From positions 960,280 through 1,024,279 of the forward strand of contig NZ_JAAWWL010000002.1 in the NCBI RefSeq assembly GCF_012272815.1: DNA of 64,000 nucleotides, written 5' to 3'. The DNA is from Croceivirga thetidis. GTDB taxonomy: Bacteria; Bacteroidota; Bacteroidia; Flavobacteriales; Flavobacteriaceae. Below the pieces are notes generated by a model, which ran no database searches, was not told the origin of the DNA, and saw nothing but the letters and a program-made list of their open reading frames with translations. The position numbers and the translations under genes were made by a program. How positions within the stretch are numbered: position 1 is the stretch's first letter; each line of letters starts with the position of its first letter. Shown in pieces: positions 14,609 to 24,223 of this stretch.

Positions 14609-16378
14609 ATGACTCAAGTAACCCGACTCTTCGATTTCCCGTATTACCAATTAGAAAAATATAATCTTGACAAAGCTTTGGTCACCAAGAAAAATGGCAA
14701 ATGGGAAGCTACCTCAACCAAAGACTATTTGGCCAAGGCCAATGCAATAAGTCGTGGACTATTGCGAATGGGTGTTAAAAAAGGAGATAAAATCGCCATC
14801 ATTTCGATGACGAACCGAACGGAGTGGAACATAATGGATATCGGTGCACTTCAAATTGGTGCCACGACAGTACCCATATATCCTACCATTTCAGAAGAAG
14901 ATTATCAGTACGTACTGAACCATTCAGAAGCTAAGTACTGTTTTGTATCCTGTGAAGATGTATTGAAAAAAGTACTTGCAGTTAGTGGAAATACTAAAAA
15001 ACTAGAAGATGTCTTTTCTTTTGATGAATTAAAAAATTGCAATCATTGGAGTGAAGTTCTGGATAAGGGTAAGGATGAATCAAATCAGAATGAGGTAGAG
15101 GAAAGAAAGGCAGAAATCAAACCAGATGATTTGGCGACCTTCATTTATACTTCAGGAACAACAGGGCGTCCAAAAGGGGTCATGTTATCGCATAACAATA
15201 TTGTCTCAAATGTACTGGCAAGTGAAAAAAGGGTACCCCTACAGGGTGGTTCTTCTGCCCTAAGTTTTCTTCCTGTGTGTCACATTTTTGAACGCATGAT
15301 ACTGTATTTATACCAATACTGCGGAATTCAAATCTATTTTGCAGAAGGATTGGACAAAATATCTGAAAATGCCAAGGAAGTACATCCAAATGTGATGACA
15401 GTTGTTCCACGATTGTTGGAGAAAGTTTACGATGCCATTGTCAGTAAAGGGGAAGAATTGGAAGGTATTAAAAGGAAACTCTTCTTCTGGGCTGTAGACC
15501 TTGGGCTTAAGTTCGAGCCTTATGGAAAAAATGGCTGGTTTTACGAAAAGAAATTAGGGCTTGCCAGAAAACTGATTTTCAGTAAATGGAAAGATGCCCT
15601 TGGCGGTGAGATAGAAATGTTGGTCTCTGGTAGTGCTGCGCTACAACCTAGGCTCGGACGTGTGTTTGGTGCTGCGGGAATGCCCGTAATGGAAGGCTAC
15701 GGCCTTACCGAAACTTCTCCTGTAATCTCAGTGAACCAACAAGAAGGTGGTGGCTGGAAAATTGGCAGTGTGGGTAGACCTATTGAAGGTGTGGAAGTTA
15801 AAATTGCCGATGACGGTGAGATTCTTTGTAAAGGACCAAACGTCATGCAAGGATACTACAAAGACCCAGATAAAACCGCCGAAGTTATCAAAGATGGTTA
15901 TTTCCATACCGGGGATATTGGCGAAATAGACGCCAACGGAATATTAAAAATCACGGACCGTAAAAAAGAAATGTTCAAAACTTCGGGAGGTAAGTATGTG
16001 GCTCCACAGTTGCTGGAAAATCGATTTAAACAATCCCGATTCATTGAACAGATTATGGTTGTGGGAGAAGGAGAAAAAATGCCTGCTGCCCTTATTCAAC
16101 CTAATTTTGAGTACCTGCAAACCTGGTGTGAGGAAAACAACATTACCATCGGTCAGAATTCTGATGTAGTTGTGAATGATAAGGTCATTGCGAAACTTCA
16201 AGAAGAGGTGGATGATGCCAATTCAGACTTTGCAAAATGGGAAAAGGTGAAACAGTTTCGATTGACACCGGATGTTTGGAGTGTTGATGATGGCCATATG
16301 ACTCCAACCATGAAGTTGCGCCGTAAAATCATAAAAGAAATGTACATGGATTTGTACAACGACATCTACGGTCGATAA
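14609..16378 (+). CDS. long-chain fatty acid-CoA ligase (AMP-forming)
   Basis: 589 residues, ANL superfamily. The phosphate-binding loop is FIYTSGTTGRPKGVMLSH (about residues 179-196), the A5 motif is MEGYGLTETSPVIS, the A7 region YFHTGDIGEID and the A8/A10 hinge LKITDRKKEMFKTSGGKYV. The size, and the ALSFLPVCHIFERM stretch typical of the eukaryotic-like long-chain subclass, point to activation of long-chain fatty acids rather than acetate. It is cytosolic or membrane-peripheral. It lies just ahead of the MarR-fadB-fadA-fadE cluster and is a plausible feeder enzyme, though it appears to have its own promoter: a TATTTTG sequence at 14579-14585 resembles a -7 element. Confidence 0.9.
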   Translation: MTQVTRLFDFPYYQLEKYNLDKALVTKKNGKWEATSTKDYLAKANAISRGLLRMGVKKGDKIAIISMTNRTEWNIMDIGALQIGATTVPIYPTISEEDYQYVLNHSEAKYCFVSCEDVLKKVLAVSGNTKKLEDVFSFDELKNCNHWSEVLDKGKDESNQNEVEERKAEIKPDDLATFIYTSGTTGRPKGVMLSHNNIVSNVLASEKRVPLQGGSSALSFLPVCHIFERMILYLYQYCGIQIYFAEGLDKISENAKEVHPNVMTVVPRLLEKVYDAIVSKGEELEGIKRKLFFWAVDLGLKFEPYGKNGWFYEKKLGLARKLIFSKWKDALGGEIEMLVSGSAALQPRLGRVFGAAGMPVMEGYGLTETSPVISVNQQEGGGWKIGSVGRPIEGVEVKIADDGEILCKGPNVMQGYYKDPDKTAEVIKDGYFHTGDIGEIDANGILKITDRKKEMFKTSGGKYVAPQLLENRFKQSRFIEQIMVVGEGEKMPAALIQPNFEYLQTWCEENNITIGQNSDVVVNDKVIAKLQEEVDDANSDFAKWEKVKQFRLTPDVWSVDDGHMTPTMKLRRKIIKEMYMDLYNDIYGR

Positions 16379-16408
16379 TGCATTAATTCTACATTTAATT
16401 GCAGTAAG

Positions 16409-16663
16409 ATGGGCTTTGAAAAGTACGACGATGAAAAATTGGTCAAAACCACCAAGGGCCTGAAAACGGTATTGATTGCCTTGGGAATTATTTGGATTGC
16501 ACTCCTTGCTTTCTACGTAGGTACCCTACTCTATAGCGTTGAAAAAGGGAACTTTCAATTTGCGACAGCAGTACCCTTTATCGTTGGCCCAGTAACACTT
16601 CTGCCTGTTTTTTTAAACTACAAAAACTTCAAAAAAGAGATTGAGCGAAGGGGACTGAAGTAA
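16409..16663 (+). CDS. small two-helix membrane protein, function unknown
   Basis: 84 residues with two predicted membrane helices (about residues 19-44 and 52-68) and charged ends (KYDDEKLVKTTKG at the N-terminus, KNFKKEIERRGLK at the C-terminus), predicting both termini in the cytosol. The architecture resembles small proteins often labelled hypothetical in Flavobacteriia. It starts 30 bases after the acyl-CoA ligase stop and is probably co-transcribed with it. I do not recognise a named family. Confidence 0.65.
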   Translation: MGFEKYDDEKLVKTTKGLKTVLIALGIIWIALLAFYVGTLLYSVEKGNFQFATAVPFIVGPVTLLPVFLNYKNFKKEIERRGLK

Positions 16664-16710
16664 GTTCGGTTTCCTTGAATCAAGAATATTTTCGGTGCTA
16701 CAGCTTAACG

Positions 16711-16736
16711 AATTTATTATGCATGCATAATAAATT
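16711..16736 (+). promoter_or_regulatory. perfect 26-bp palindrome, candidate MarR operator
   Basis: AATTTATTATGCA followed directly by its exact reverse complement gives a 26-base perfect palindrome. It ends 5 bases before the -7 element at 16742 and covers the -33 region of the promoter of the MarR gene that follows. MarR proteins bind such 16-24 bp palindromes as dimers and commonly repress themselves, so autorepression and control of the downstream fad genes is the simplest reading. Confidence 0.75.
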
Positions 16737-16741
16737 TTTTC

Positions 16742-16749
16742 TATATTTG
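16742..16749 (+). promoter_or_regulatory. -7 element TATATTTG of the MarR-fad operon
   Basis: TATATTTG is an exact TAnnTTTG match. Transcription would start near 16753-16755, about 13 bases before the ATG at 16767. The -33 position falls inside the 26-bp palindrome, so a bound repressor would block sigma-factor contact. Confidence 0.65.
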
Positions 16750-16766
16750 GCATCGAAATTTGTTCT

Positions 16767-17216
16767 ATGAGGGATTTGACAATCGACTGGGCCTTGCGTG
16801 CAACCTGGCAGGCCGTGACAAAATTGTACAATGAAGAAGCCAAAAACTATGGACTGACCATGGCCATAGGCTTCACCTTGTTGAGCATCGACTCTAAAAA
16901 AGGTACCCCTAGTACGGCCTTGGGCCCAAGAATGGGAATGGAAGCTACTAGTCTTTCTAGAATTTTAAACACTTTAGAAAGTCGTGGTTATATCGAAAGA
17001 AGACCAAACCCCAATGACGGCCGCGGTGTTCTAATCCATTTGACTGCCTTAGGTGTTGAAAAACGCAAAGACTCAAAAGAGGTGGTCATGCAGTTCAATG
17101 ATGCGGTCAGGGAACAATTGAATGATGATAATCTTGACGGATTTTATAGAACCGTTGAAGTCATCAACAAACTTATTCAAGACAAGAAAATTTACACGAA
17201 AACAACAACTGAATAA
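16767..17216 (+). CDS. MarR-family transcriptional regulator of the fatty-acid operon
   Basis: 149 residues, normal MarR length. The winged helix spans about residues 28-100: the recognition helix region is MEATSLSRILNTLESRGYIERRPNPNDGR, with the ERRPNPNDGR wing motif seen in nearly all MarR proteins. A homodimer binding palindromic DNA is expected. It is followed by fadB-type gene 15 bases downstream and is preceded by a perfect palindrome over its promoter. By position it should sense an acyl-CoA or fatty-acid ligand, taking the place of TetR- or GntR-type FadR repressors of other bacteria. The ligand is inference. Confidence 0.88.
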   Translation: MRDLTIDWALRATWQAVTKLYNEEAKNYGLTMAIGFTLLSIDSKKGTPSTALGPRMGMEATSLSRILNTLESRGYIERRPNPNDGRGVLIHLTALGVEKRKDSKEVVMQFNDAVREQLNDDNLDGFYRTVEVINKLIQDKKIYTKTTTE

Positions 17217-17231
17217 AACTCAAAACTTAAC

Positions 17232-19637
17232 ATGAAAAGGCATATCAACAAAGTTGCCGTAATCGGTTCTGGTATAATGGGTAGTGGTATTGCATGCCAC
17301 TTCGCCAATATTGGGGTCGAAGTATTATTACTGGATATCGTTCCTAGGGAACTAAATGATAAGGAAAAGGCTAAGGGCCTTTCTTTAAATGACAAAGTGG
17401 TTCGAAATCGTTTGGTGAACGAAGCACTGACTAAGGCTTTAAGATCAAAGCCCTCCCCTATTTATCATAAGAACTTTGCTAAGCGCATCAGCACAGGAAA
17501 TCTTGAAGATGACATTGCCAAAGTGAAAAACGTCGACTGGATTATCGAAGTAGTGGTGGAACGGTTGGATATCAAAAAACAAGTTTTTGAAAACCTTGAA
17601 AAACACCGTACCCCAGGAACTTTGATTACTTCAAATACCTCGGGTATTCCCATCAAGTTTATGAGTGAAGGGCGTAGTGATGATTTTCAGAAACACTTCT
17701 GCGGAACACACTTCTTTAACCCTGCTCGCTATTTAAAACTCTTTGAAATCATTCCTGGTCCAAAAACGGATCAGTCCGTATTGGATTTCTTGAACGGTTA
17801 CGGTGAGCAATACTTAGGCAAGACTTCTGTTGTTGCCAAAGACACCCCTGCCTTTATTGGAAACAGGATTGGAACATTCGGGATTTTCTCGCTGTTCCAC
17901 GCCATGAAAGAATTGGGCATGACCATTGAAGAGGTTGATAAATTAACCGGTCCACTAATTGGTAGACCAAAATCGGCCACATTCAGAACGGTTGATGTCG
18001 TTGGTTTGGACACTTTGGTACATGTAGGTAACGGACTTTACGAGAACTGTAAAGATGATGAGCGTCGCGATGTCTTTAAAATGCCGGAATTCATCAATAC
18101 CATGATGGAAAACAAGTGGTTGGGCAGTAAAACAGGCCAGGGGTTCTACAAGAAATCGGTAAATGCCGAAGGAAAAAAGGAAATACTTTCCCTTGATTTG
18201 GACACTTTGGAGTACCGTTCTAAAAAGAGCGCCAAATTCGCAACACTTGAATTGACCAAATCAATTGACAATGTTGCGGACAGATTCTCCGTATTGAGTG
18301 ATGGAAAAGATAAGGCTGGTGAATTCTTTAGAAAAAGTTTTGGTGCATTGTTTTCCTATGCTTCACTCAGAATACCTGAAATCACGGATGAATTGTTCAA
18401 AATTGATGATGCGACCTGTGCTGGTTTCGGCTGGGAACATGGTCCATTCCAAATTTGGGATGCAGTAGGTCTTGATAAAGGGATTGAATTTGTTGAAGCT
18501 GAAGGGCTTAAGGTTGCTGATTGGGTAATGGATATGAAGGCAGCTGGTATTGAATCTTTCTACACTGTGAAGGATGGTGCCAGTTACTACTACGATATTC
18601 CATCCAAGAAAATGGAAAAAATTCCAGGGCAGGATTCCTTTATCATCTTGGATAACATTCGCAAATCGAATGAAGTATTCAAAAATGCTGGAGTTGTTGT
18701 AGAAGACCTTGGAGATGGCATTTTAAATGTCGAATTCCAATCTAAAATGAACACCATTGGTGCCGATGTCATTACTGGTTTGAACAAGGCCATTGATATT
18801 GCTGAAAAAGACTTTCAAGGTTTAGTGGTCGGTAATCAAGCTGCCAATTTCTCTGTTGGCGCAAACATTGGCATGATTTTCATGATGGCCGTTGAGCAAG
18901 AGTATGACGAGTTGAACATGGCCATTAAGATGTTCCAAGATACGGTAATGCGTTTGCGTTATTCGTCAATACCGACAGTTGCTGCGCCCCACGGTATGTC
19001 TTTAGGTGGCGGTTGTGAAATCACCATGCATGCTGATAAAGTTGTAGCAGCTGCTGAAAGCTACATCGGTTTGGTTGAATTTGGTGTTGGTGTCATCCCA
19101 GGCGGTGGTGGTTCTAAAGAGATGGCCATGAGGGCATCTGATTCTTTTAGGCCAGGTGACGTGGAGCTTAACATCCTTCAAGAATATTTCTTGACCATTG
19201 GTATGGCCAAAGTTTCGACTTCAGCTTATGAAGCCTTTGATTTGGGAATCCTTCAAAAAGGAAAAGACGTAATTGTTGTCAATAAAGACCGACAAATTGC
19301 AACGGCCAAAGCCTACGCGAAGTTGATGGCGGAACAAGGGTATACCCAACCACCAGCGCGACGTGACGTTAAGGTTCTTGGTAAACAAGCTTTAGGTATG
19401 TTCTTGGTTGGTACGGATTCAATGGAAGCCAGTAACTATATCAGTGAACACGATAAAAAGATTGCCAATAAATTGGCGTATGTCATGGCCGGTGGTGATT
19501 TATCAGAACCAAGCTATGTAAGTGAACAATACTTATTGGACATCGAACGCGAAGCTTTCCTATCGCTTTGCGGAGAACGTAAAACACTGGAGCGTATCGA
19601 ACATATGCTCAAGACCGGAAAACCTTTAAGAAATTAA
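17232..19637 (+). CDS. 3-hydroxyacyl-CoA dehydrogenase/enoyl-CoA hydratase (FadB/FadJ-like)
   Basis: 801 residues. Domain order is dehydrogenase first, hydratase last, the reverse of E. coli FadB. Residues 1-190 form the NAD-binding domain (VIGSGIMGSGIACHFA, then CGTHFFNPARYLKLFEII), followed by two 3HCDH C-terminal helical domains (about 195-300 and 365-450, the latter with FGWEHGPFQIWDAVG). The hydratase/crotonase domain (about 490-700) contains AANFSVGANIG and the oxyanion-hole region MSLGGGCEITMHADKVVA plus GVGVIPGGGGSKEMA. Together they convert 2-enoyl-CoA to 3-ketoacyl-CoA. The gene sits between its regulator and the thiolase in one operon. Confidence 0.93.
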   Translation: MKRHINKVAVIGSGIMGSGIACHFANIGVEVLLLDIVPRELNDKEKAKGLSLNDKVVRNRLVNEALTKALRSKPSPIYHKNFAKRISTGNLEDDIAKVKNVDWIIEVVVERLDIKKQVFENLEKHRTPGTLITSNTSGIPIKFMSEGRSDDFQKHFCGTHFFNPARYLKLFEIIPGPKTDQSVLDFLNGYGEQYLGKTSVVAKDTPAFIGNRIGTFGIFSLFHAMKELGMTIEEVDKLTGPLIGRPKSATFRTVDVVGLDTLVHVGNGLYENCKDDERRDVFKMPEFINTMMENKWLGSKTGQGFYKKSVNAEGKKEILSLDLDTLEYRSKKSAKFATLELTKSIDNVADRFSVLSDGKDKAGEFFRKSFGALFSYASLRIPEITDELFKIDDATCAGFGWEHGPFQIWDAVGLDKGIEFVEAEGLKVADWVMDMKAAGIESFYTVKDGASYYYDIPSKKMEKIPGQDSFIILDNIRKSNEVFKNAGVVVEDLGDGILNVEFQSKMNTIGADVITGLNKAIDIAEKDFQGLVVGNQAANFSVGANIGMIFMMAVEQEYDELNMAIKMFQDTVMRLRYSSIPTVAAPHGMSLGGGCEITMHADKVVAAAESYIGLVEFGVGVIPGGGGSKEMAMRASDSFRPGDVELNILQEYFLTIGMAKVSTSAYEAFDLGILQKGKDVIVVNKDRQIATAKAYAKLMAEQGYTQPPARRDVKVLGKQALGMFLVGTDSMEASNYISEHDKKIANKLAYVMAGGDLSEPSYVSEQYLLDIEREAFLSLCGERKTLERIEHMLKTGKPLRN

Positions 19638-19680
19638 TATTTCGCTGTAAGCCATGGGCTTATAGCCAAAAGCTAATAAA

Positions 19681-20871
19681 ATGAAAACTGCATATATAGT
19701 TAAAGGCTACAGAACTGCTGTAGGTAAATCAAAAAGAGGTGGCTTCCGTTTTAAGAGAGCGGACGAATTGGCTGCTGAGACAATTGAACATTTGGTTGCG
19801 CAATTACCAGATTTCGACAAATCAAGAATTGATGATGTAATCGTTGGTAATGCAATGCCAGAAGGATCACAAGGACTTAATATGGCGCGATTGATTTCAC
19901 TTATGGGATTGAATATCGTTGATGTGCCCGGTGTTACAGTTAATCGTTTTTGTTCTTCAGGACTGGAAACCATTGGAATTGCCTCTGCTAAAATTCAAGC
20001 AGGTATGGCCGATTGTATTATCGCTGGTGGTGTTGAAAGTATGAGTTCCGTACCAATGACCGGTTACAAATCAGAATTGAACTACGATTTGGTGAATTCT
20101 GGTCACGAAGATTACTACTGGGGTATGGGTAATACTGCAGAAGCGGTTGCCAAAGAATTCAAGGTCTCAAGAGAAGATCAAGATGAATTCTCCTATCATT
20201 CGCATATGAAAGCCTTAAAGGCCCTTGCAGAGGATAGGTTCCAAGAGCAAATTGTTCCTATTGAAGTTGAGGAAACCTACGTGGATGCAAGTGGTAAAAA
20301 AGCCACCAAAAAGTTTACGGTCAGTAAAGATGAAGGTCCTAGGGCAGGAACATCAATCGAGGCCTTGGCCAAATTGCGTCCGGTATTCGCCGCTAATGGT
20401 ACTGTTACTGCAGGTAACTCATCTCAAACCAGTGATGGAGCTGCATTTGTGATGGTCATGAGCGAAGAGATGGTCAAAGAACTTAACCTTGAACCAGAAG
20501 CTCGTTTGGTCAGTTATGCCGCTGCAGGTGTAGAGCCAAGAATAATGGGTATCGGCCCCGTTAAGGCGGTGCCAAAAGCCTTGGCACAAGCTGGACTTTC
20601 ACAAGACGCTATTGAACTGATTGAATTGAACGAAGCCTTTGCTTCGCAATCCCTTGCGGTGATACGAGAATTGGGATTAAATCCTGAAATCGTAAATCCG
20701 AATGGAGGAGCCATTGCACTTGGGCACCCACTAGGATGTACAGGAGCCAAGCTTTCAGTTCAACTATTTGATGAGATGAGAAAACGAAATATGAAAGGAA
20801 AACACGGTTTGGTAACCATGTGTGTGGGTACTGGCCAAGGTGCAGCTGGAGTCTTTGAATTTTTAAATTAA
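19681..20871 (+). CDS. acetyl-CoA acyltransferase (3-ketoacyl-CoA thiolase)
   Basis: 396 residues, the usual thiolase length. Catalytic residues are visible: acyl-accepting Cys91 in [12 protein letters not shown], His349 in [15 protein letters not shown], and the proton-transfer Cys381 in [12 protein letters not shown]. The NEAFASQ motif is also present. It releases acetyl-CoA from 3-ketoacyl-CoA in the last beta-oxidation step. It lies 43 bases after the fadB-type gene and 19 bases before the acyl-CoA dehydrogenase, within one operon. Its order relative to FadB and FadE matches what is commonly seen in Bacteroidota. The sequence reads as degradative (FadA-type), but biosynthetic acetoacetyl-CoA thiolase activity cannot be excluded. 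Confidence 0.93.
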   Translation: MKTAYIVKGYRTAVGKSKRGGFRFKRADELAAETIEHLVAQLPDFDKSRIDDVIVGNAMPEGSQGLNMARLISLMGLNIVDVPGVTVNRFCSSGLETIGIASAKIQAGMADCIIAGGVESMSSVPMTGYKSELNYDLVNSGHEDYYWGMGNTAEAVAKEFKVSREDQDEFSYHSHMKALKALAEDRFQEQIVPIEVEETYVDASGKKATKKFTVSKDEGPRAGTSIEALAKLRPVFAANGTVTAGNSSQTSDGAAFVMVMSEEMVKELNLEPEARLVSYAAAGVEPRIMGIGPVKAVPKALAQAGLSQDAIELIELNEAFASQSLAVIRELGLNPEIVNPNGGAIALGHPLGCTGAKLSVQLFDEMRKRNMKGKHGLVTMCVGTGQGAAGVFEFLN

Positions 20872-20890
20872 TAGAAACAAAATAATTGCA

Positions 20891-22702
20891 ATGAGTACAG
20901 ATACTTTAAATAAAGAAATATTACGTGGTGGGCAGTTCATCGTTAAGGAAACTGACTGTGAGGATGTTTTTACACCAGAAGATTTTTCTGAGGAGCAGCA
21001 AATGATGCGCGAATCGGTGAAGGAATTTAATGACCGAGAGATTGTTGCCCATAGAAATCGATTTGAGTCCAAAGATTACGGCTACACTGAAGAGTGCATG
21101 AGAAAAGCTGGAGAACTTGGATTCTTAAGCGTTTCGGTACCTGAGGAATACGGTGGCCTGAATATGGGATTTGTTTCTACCATGTTGGTCTGTGAATTTA
21201 TTTCAAGTGGTTCTGGTTCATTCTCAACTGCTTTTGGAGCACATACTGGTATCGGTACAATGCCGATTACCCTTTATGGTTCTGAAGAGCAGAAGAAAAA
21301 ATACGTGCCACAATTAGCCTCTGGTGAATGGTTTGGCGCCTATTGTTTGACGGAGCCTGGTGCAGGTAGTGATGCCAATTCAGGAAAAACCACTGCTACC
21401 CTATCTGAAGATGGAACCCATTATAAAATCAATGGGCAGAAAATGTGGATTTCAAATGCAGGGTTCTGTAAGCTTTTCATCGTTTTCGCTCGAATTGAAG
21501 ATGATAAGAATATTACAGGTTTCATTGTAGAAAATGACCCAGAAAATGGAATCACCTTAGGTGAGGAAGAGCACAAATTAGGTATTCGTGCTTCTTCAAC
21601 AAGACAAGTTTTCTTCAATGACACCAAAGTTCCGGTTGAAAACATGCTTTCTGAGCGTGGAAATGGATTCAAGATTGCAATGAACGCCTTAAACGTTGGG
21701 CGTATTAAACTAGCGGCTGCTTGTTTGGATTCCCAAAGAAGGGTAATCGATACGGCTATCAATTATGCCAATGAGCGTCGTCAGTTCAAGACTCCAATTA
21801 TCAACTTTGGCGCAATCAAATCAAAGATTGCCGAAATGGCAACAAATTGTTATGCCGGGGTTTCCGCCTCATATAGAGCAGCCAAAAATATAGAGGATAG
21901 AATCGAAGCTAGGATTGCAAACGGAAATACACATCAAGAAGCAGAGCTCAAAGGTGTGGAAGAATATGCCGTTGAATGCTCAATTCTTAAAGTAGCGGTT
22001 TCTGAAGATATTCAAAATTGTTCCGATGAAGGAATCCAAATCTTTGGTGGTATGGGCTTCTCAGAAGAAACGCCAATGGAATCAGCTTGGAGAGACGCTA
22101 GAATTGCTCGTATTTACGAGGGTACGAACGAAATCAATAGAATGTTGGCTGTTGGTATGTTGGTTAAAAAAGCAATGAAAGGTCATGTTGATTTGTTGAA
22201 TCCTGCGAAAGCTGTTGCTGATGAATTGATGGGTGTTCCTTCTTTTGGCAGTATGGATTTCTCTGAATTGTTTTCTGAAGAAAAGGACCTTATCGCTAGA
22301 TTGAAGAAAGTATTTTTAATGGTCGCTGGTTCAGCTGCACAGAAATTTGGTGCCGATTTGGAAAGCCATCAACAATTGTTGACCGCTGCCTCAGATATCT
22401 TAATTGAGATATACATGGCAGAGTCTACGATTTTAAGAACAGAGAAAAACGTAAAACGATTTGGAGCAGCTTCCCAAACAACACAGATTGCCATGGCTAA
22501 GTTGTATCTGTTCAACGCTGTGGAATTGATAAATAGCAAGGGCCGTGAAGCTATCATCTCATTTGCCGAAGGTGATGAGCAAAAAATGATGTTGATGGGC
22601 TTAAAACGCTTTACCAAATACACGAACTATCCTAATGTTGTTGCACTCCGAACTCAAATTGCGGAAAAAGTTGCAGCTGACAACGGGTATACTTTTGACT
22701 AA
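20891..22702 (+). CDS. acyl-CoA dehydrogenase (FadE-type)
   Basis: 603 residues, longer than the ~380-residue standard, with a C-terminal extension of about 170 residues as in VLCAD/ACAD9-like enzymes. The FAD/acyl-CoA domains include YCLTEPGAGSDANSGKT and the NGQKMWISNAGFC stretch; the catalytic base is probably Glu410 in ARIYEGTNEINRML. A start at ATG 20891 gives a short acidic N-terminal segment before the dehydrogenase domain. It catalyses the first oxidation of beta-oxidation, passing electrons to ETF (genes not in this window). It is the last gene of the MarR-fad operon and is followed within 30 bases by a strong terminator. Confidence 0.93.
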   Translation: MSTDTLNKEILRGGQFIVKETDCEDVFTPEDFSEEQQMMRESVKEFNDREIVAHRNRFESKDYGYTEECMRKAGELGFLSVSVPEEYGGLNMGFVSTMLVCEFISSGSGSFSTAFGAHTGIGTMPITLYGSEEQKKKYVPQLASGEWFGAYCLTEPGAGSDANSGKTTATLSEDGTHYKINGQKMWISNAGFCKLFIVFARIEDDKNITGFIVENDPENGITLGEEEHKLGIRASSTRQVFFNDTKVPVENMLSERGNGFKIAMNALNVGRIKLAAACLDSQRRVIDTAINYANERRQFKTPIINFGAIKSKIAEMATNCYAGVSASYRAAKNIEDRIEARIANGNTHQEAELKGVEEYAVECSILKVAVSEDIQNCSDEGIQIFGGMGFSEETPMESAWRDARIARIYEGTNEINRMLAVGMLVKKAMKGHVDLLNPAKAVADELMGVPSFGSMDFSELFSEEKDLIARLKKVFLMVAGSAAQKFGADLESHQQLLTAASDILIEIYMAESTILRTEKNVKRFGAASQTTQIAMAKLYLFNAVELINSKGREAIISFAEGDEQKMMLMGLKRFTKYTNYPNVVALRTQIAEKVAADNGYTFD

Positions 22703-22728
22703 TTCAAATAACTTCATTGAAGTTGGAG

Positions 22729-22756
22729 ACCGCCCCATTTTGGGGCGGTTTTTTTT
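22729..22756 (+). terminator. intrinsic terminator of the fad operon
   Basis: ACCGCCCCA, loop TTT, then TGGGGCGGT: a nine-pair GC-rich stem (22729-22749) running straight into eight T residues (22749-22756). This is the clearest rho-independent terminator in the window and ends the fad operon 27 bases past the dehydrogenase stop. Confidence 0.95.
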
Positions 22757-22777
22757 GTTTCCTTTTTTAGGAGCATT

Positions 22778-22785
22778 TACTTTTA
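22778..22785 (+). promoter_or_regulatory. -7 element TACTTTTA of decarboxylase gene
   Basis: TACTTTTA fits TAnnTTTG except at the last base. It ends four bases before the ATG at 22790, so if used the transcript would be leaderless or nearly so. It lies just after the terminator, where a new promoter is needed. Confidence 0.4.
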
Positions 22786-22789
22786 GCAG

Positions 22790-24217
22790 ATGGAGAATGA
22801 TTTAATCAAAAAACTCTACTCTGAGGTAGCATTTGAAGAATTAAGCACCGAAGTTGTAAAAGAACTTGCCAATCATATTTCGAATACCACAAATGGCAAG
22901 AATGAAAAGACCATTAGATGGAATACCCCTGAAAAAGAGCTTAAGTTTTGGCTGGACTTTCTAGAAAATGGAAGAAACGATGAGTTCATCTCCGAAATAT
23001 TAAAACGGACTACCCATACACATCACCCGAAATATGTAGGTCACCAAGTGGCTGCCCCCTCACCTATTACCGCATTGACTTCCATGGTCAGTTCCATATT
23101 GAACAATGGCATGGCTGTATATGAGATGGGCATGTCACCATCGGCTATCGAACGCATTGTTACGGACAAAGTTTGCGCCAAAATTGGTTATGGTTCAAAT
23201 TCGGGAGGTTTTCTCACTTCAGGAGGTACATTGGCCAATCTCACCGCCTTGCTTTCCGCTCGCAAAGCCATCGTTAAACACGATGTTTGGAACGAAGGGC
23301 ATAAAGGGCAATTGGGAATCATGGTATGCGAGGAGGCCCATTATTGTGTTGACCGTGCAGCGAGAATAATGGGATTGGGAGAGCAGGGTATTATAAAAGT
23401 CCCTGCGGGGGAAGACTACAGCTTGAATACCGATTTGTTGAATACCTGCTTTCAGCAGGCCAAGGCCAAAGGCATTGAAATCTTTGCTATTATAGGCTCT
23501 GCCCCTTCTACGGCAACCGGTGCTTATGATAATTTACATGCCATTGCCCAGTTCGCTGAATCAAAACAGATTTGGTTTCATGTTGATGGCGCCCATGGCG
23601 GAGCTGCGATTTATTCGAAAAAATACAAGCATTTGGTCACGGGTATCGATAAAGCTGACTCAGTGGTGATTGACGGCCATAAAATGATGCTCATGCCAAC
23701 CATAACCACTGCGCTGCTATTTAAGGACAAAAGGCATGCCCAACATACCTTTAGTCAAAAAGCGGATTATCTACTAAATGATACGGCGGAGGACCAATGG
23801 TACCAAAGCGGTAAAAAGACCTTTGAATGCACCAAAACCATGATGAGTCTACACTGGTACGTATTACTGAAATTTTATGGTGAGGCTATTTTTGATGAAT
23901 TTGTGACCCGGCAGTACGATTTGGCCCAAGAATTTGCTGAAATGGTTCAGGAACATCCAAGTTTTGAATTGGCCACATGGCCCCAATCGAATATTCTGTG
24001 TTTTAGGGTTATTGAGGATTCTAAATCCAATGAGGAATTGAACGATTTGAATGCCCGAATCCGACAATTGTTGTTGGAAGATGGTGAATTTTATCTGGTG
24101 CAAACTAAACTCCGGGGAGTGCTTTATTTACGTACAACCTTGATGAACGCCTTTACTACAAAAAGTCACCTCAGCGATTTATTGGAAAAAATCGTAGCTG
24201 TGAAAACTACCGTTTAA
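22790..24217 (+). CDS. group II PLP-dependent amino-acid decarboxylase
   Basis: 475 residues, aspartate-aminotransferase fold type I, pyridoxal-dependent decarboxylase family (glutamate, diaminobutyrate and aromatic amino acid decarboxylases). Features: GGFLTSGGTLANLTAL (phosphate-binding region), CEEAHYCVDRAARIMGLG, the cofactor-stacking/aspartate motif WFHVDGAHGG, and the Schiff-base lysine Lys298 in VIDGHKMMLMPT. The HTHHPKYVGHQ stretch near residue 80 is typical of the 2,4-diaminobutyrate/sulfinoalanine branch. Substrate is not resolved from sequence. It is flanked by a terminator upstream and the kinase operon downstream, so it is probably monocistronic. Confidence 0.85.
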   Translation: MENDLIKKLYSEVAFEELSTEVVKELANHISNTTNGKNEKTIRWNTPEKELKFWLDFLENGRNDEFISEILKRTTHTHHPKYVGHQVAAPSPITALTSMVSSILNNGMAVYEMGMSPSAIERIVTDKVCAKIGYGSNSGGFLTSGGTLANLTALLSARKAIVKHDVWNEGHKGQLGIMVCEEAHYCVDRAARIMGLGEQGIIKVPAGEDYSLNTDLLNTCFQQAKAKGIEIFAIIGSAPSTATGAYDNLHAIAQFAESKQIWFHVDGAHGGAAIYSKKYKHLVTGIDKADSVVIDGHKMMLMPTITTALLFKDKRHAQHTFSQKADYLLNDTAEDQWYQSGKKTFECTKTMMSLHWYVLLKFYGEAIFDEFVTRQYDLAQEFAEMVQEHPSFELATWPQSNILCFRVIEDSKSNEELNDLNARIRQLLLEDGEFYLVQTKLRGVLYLRTTLMNAFTTKSHLSDLLEKIVAVKTTV

Positions 24218-24223
24218 GAAAAG

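Noticed and set aside
19200-19240. Sequence TTTCGACTTCAGCTTATGAAGC resembling the repeat arms
   Set aside because: Shared only over a few bases (TTCGACT), with no inverted partner, inside a conserved part of the fadB-type gene.
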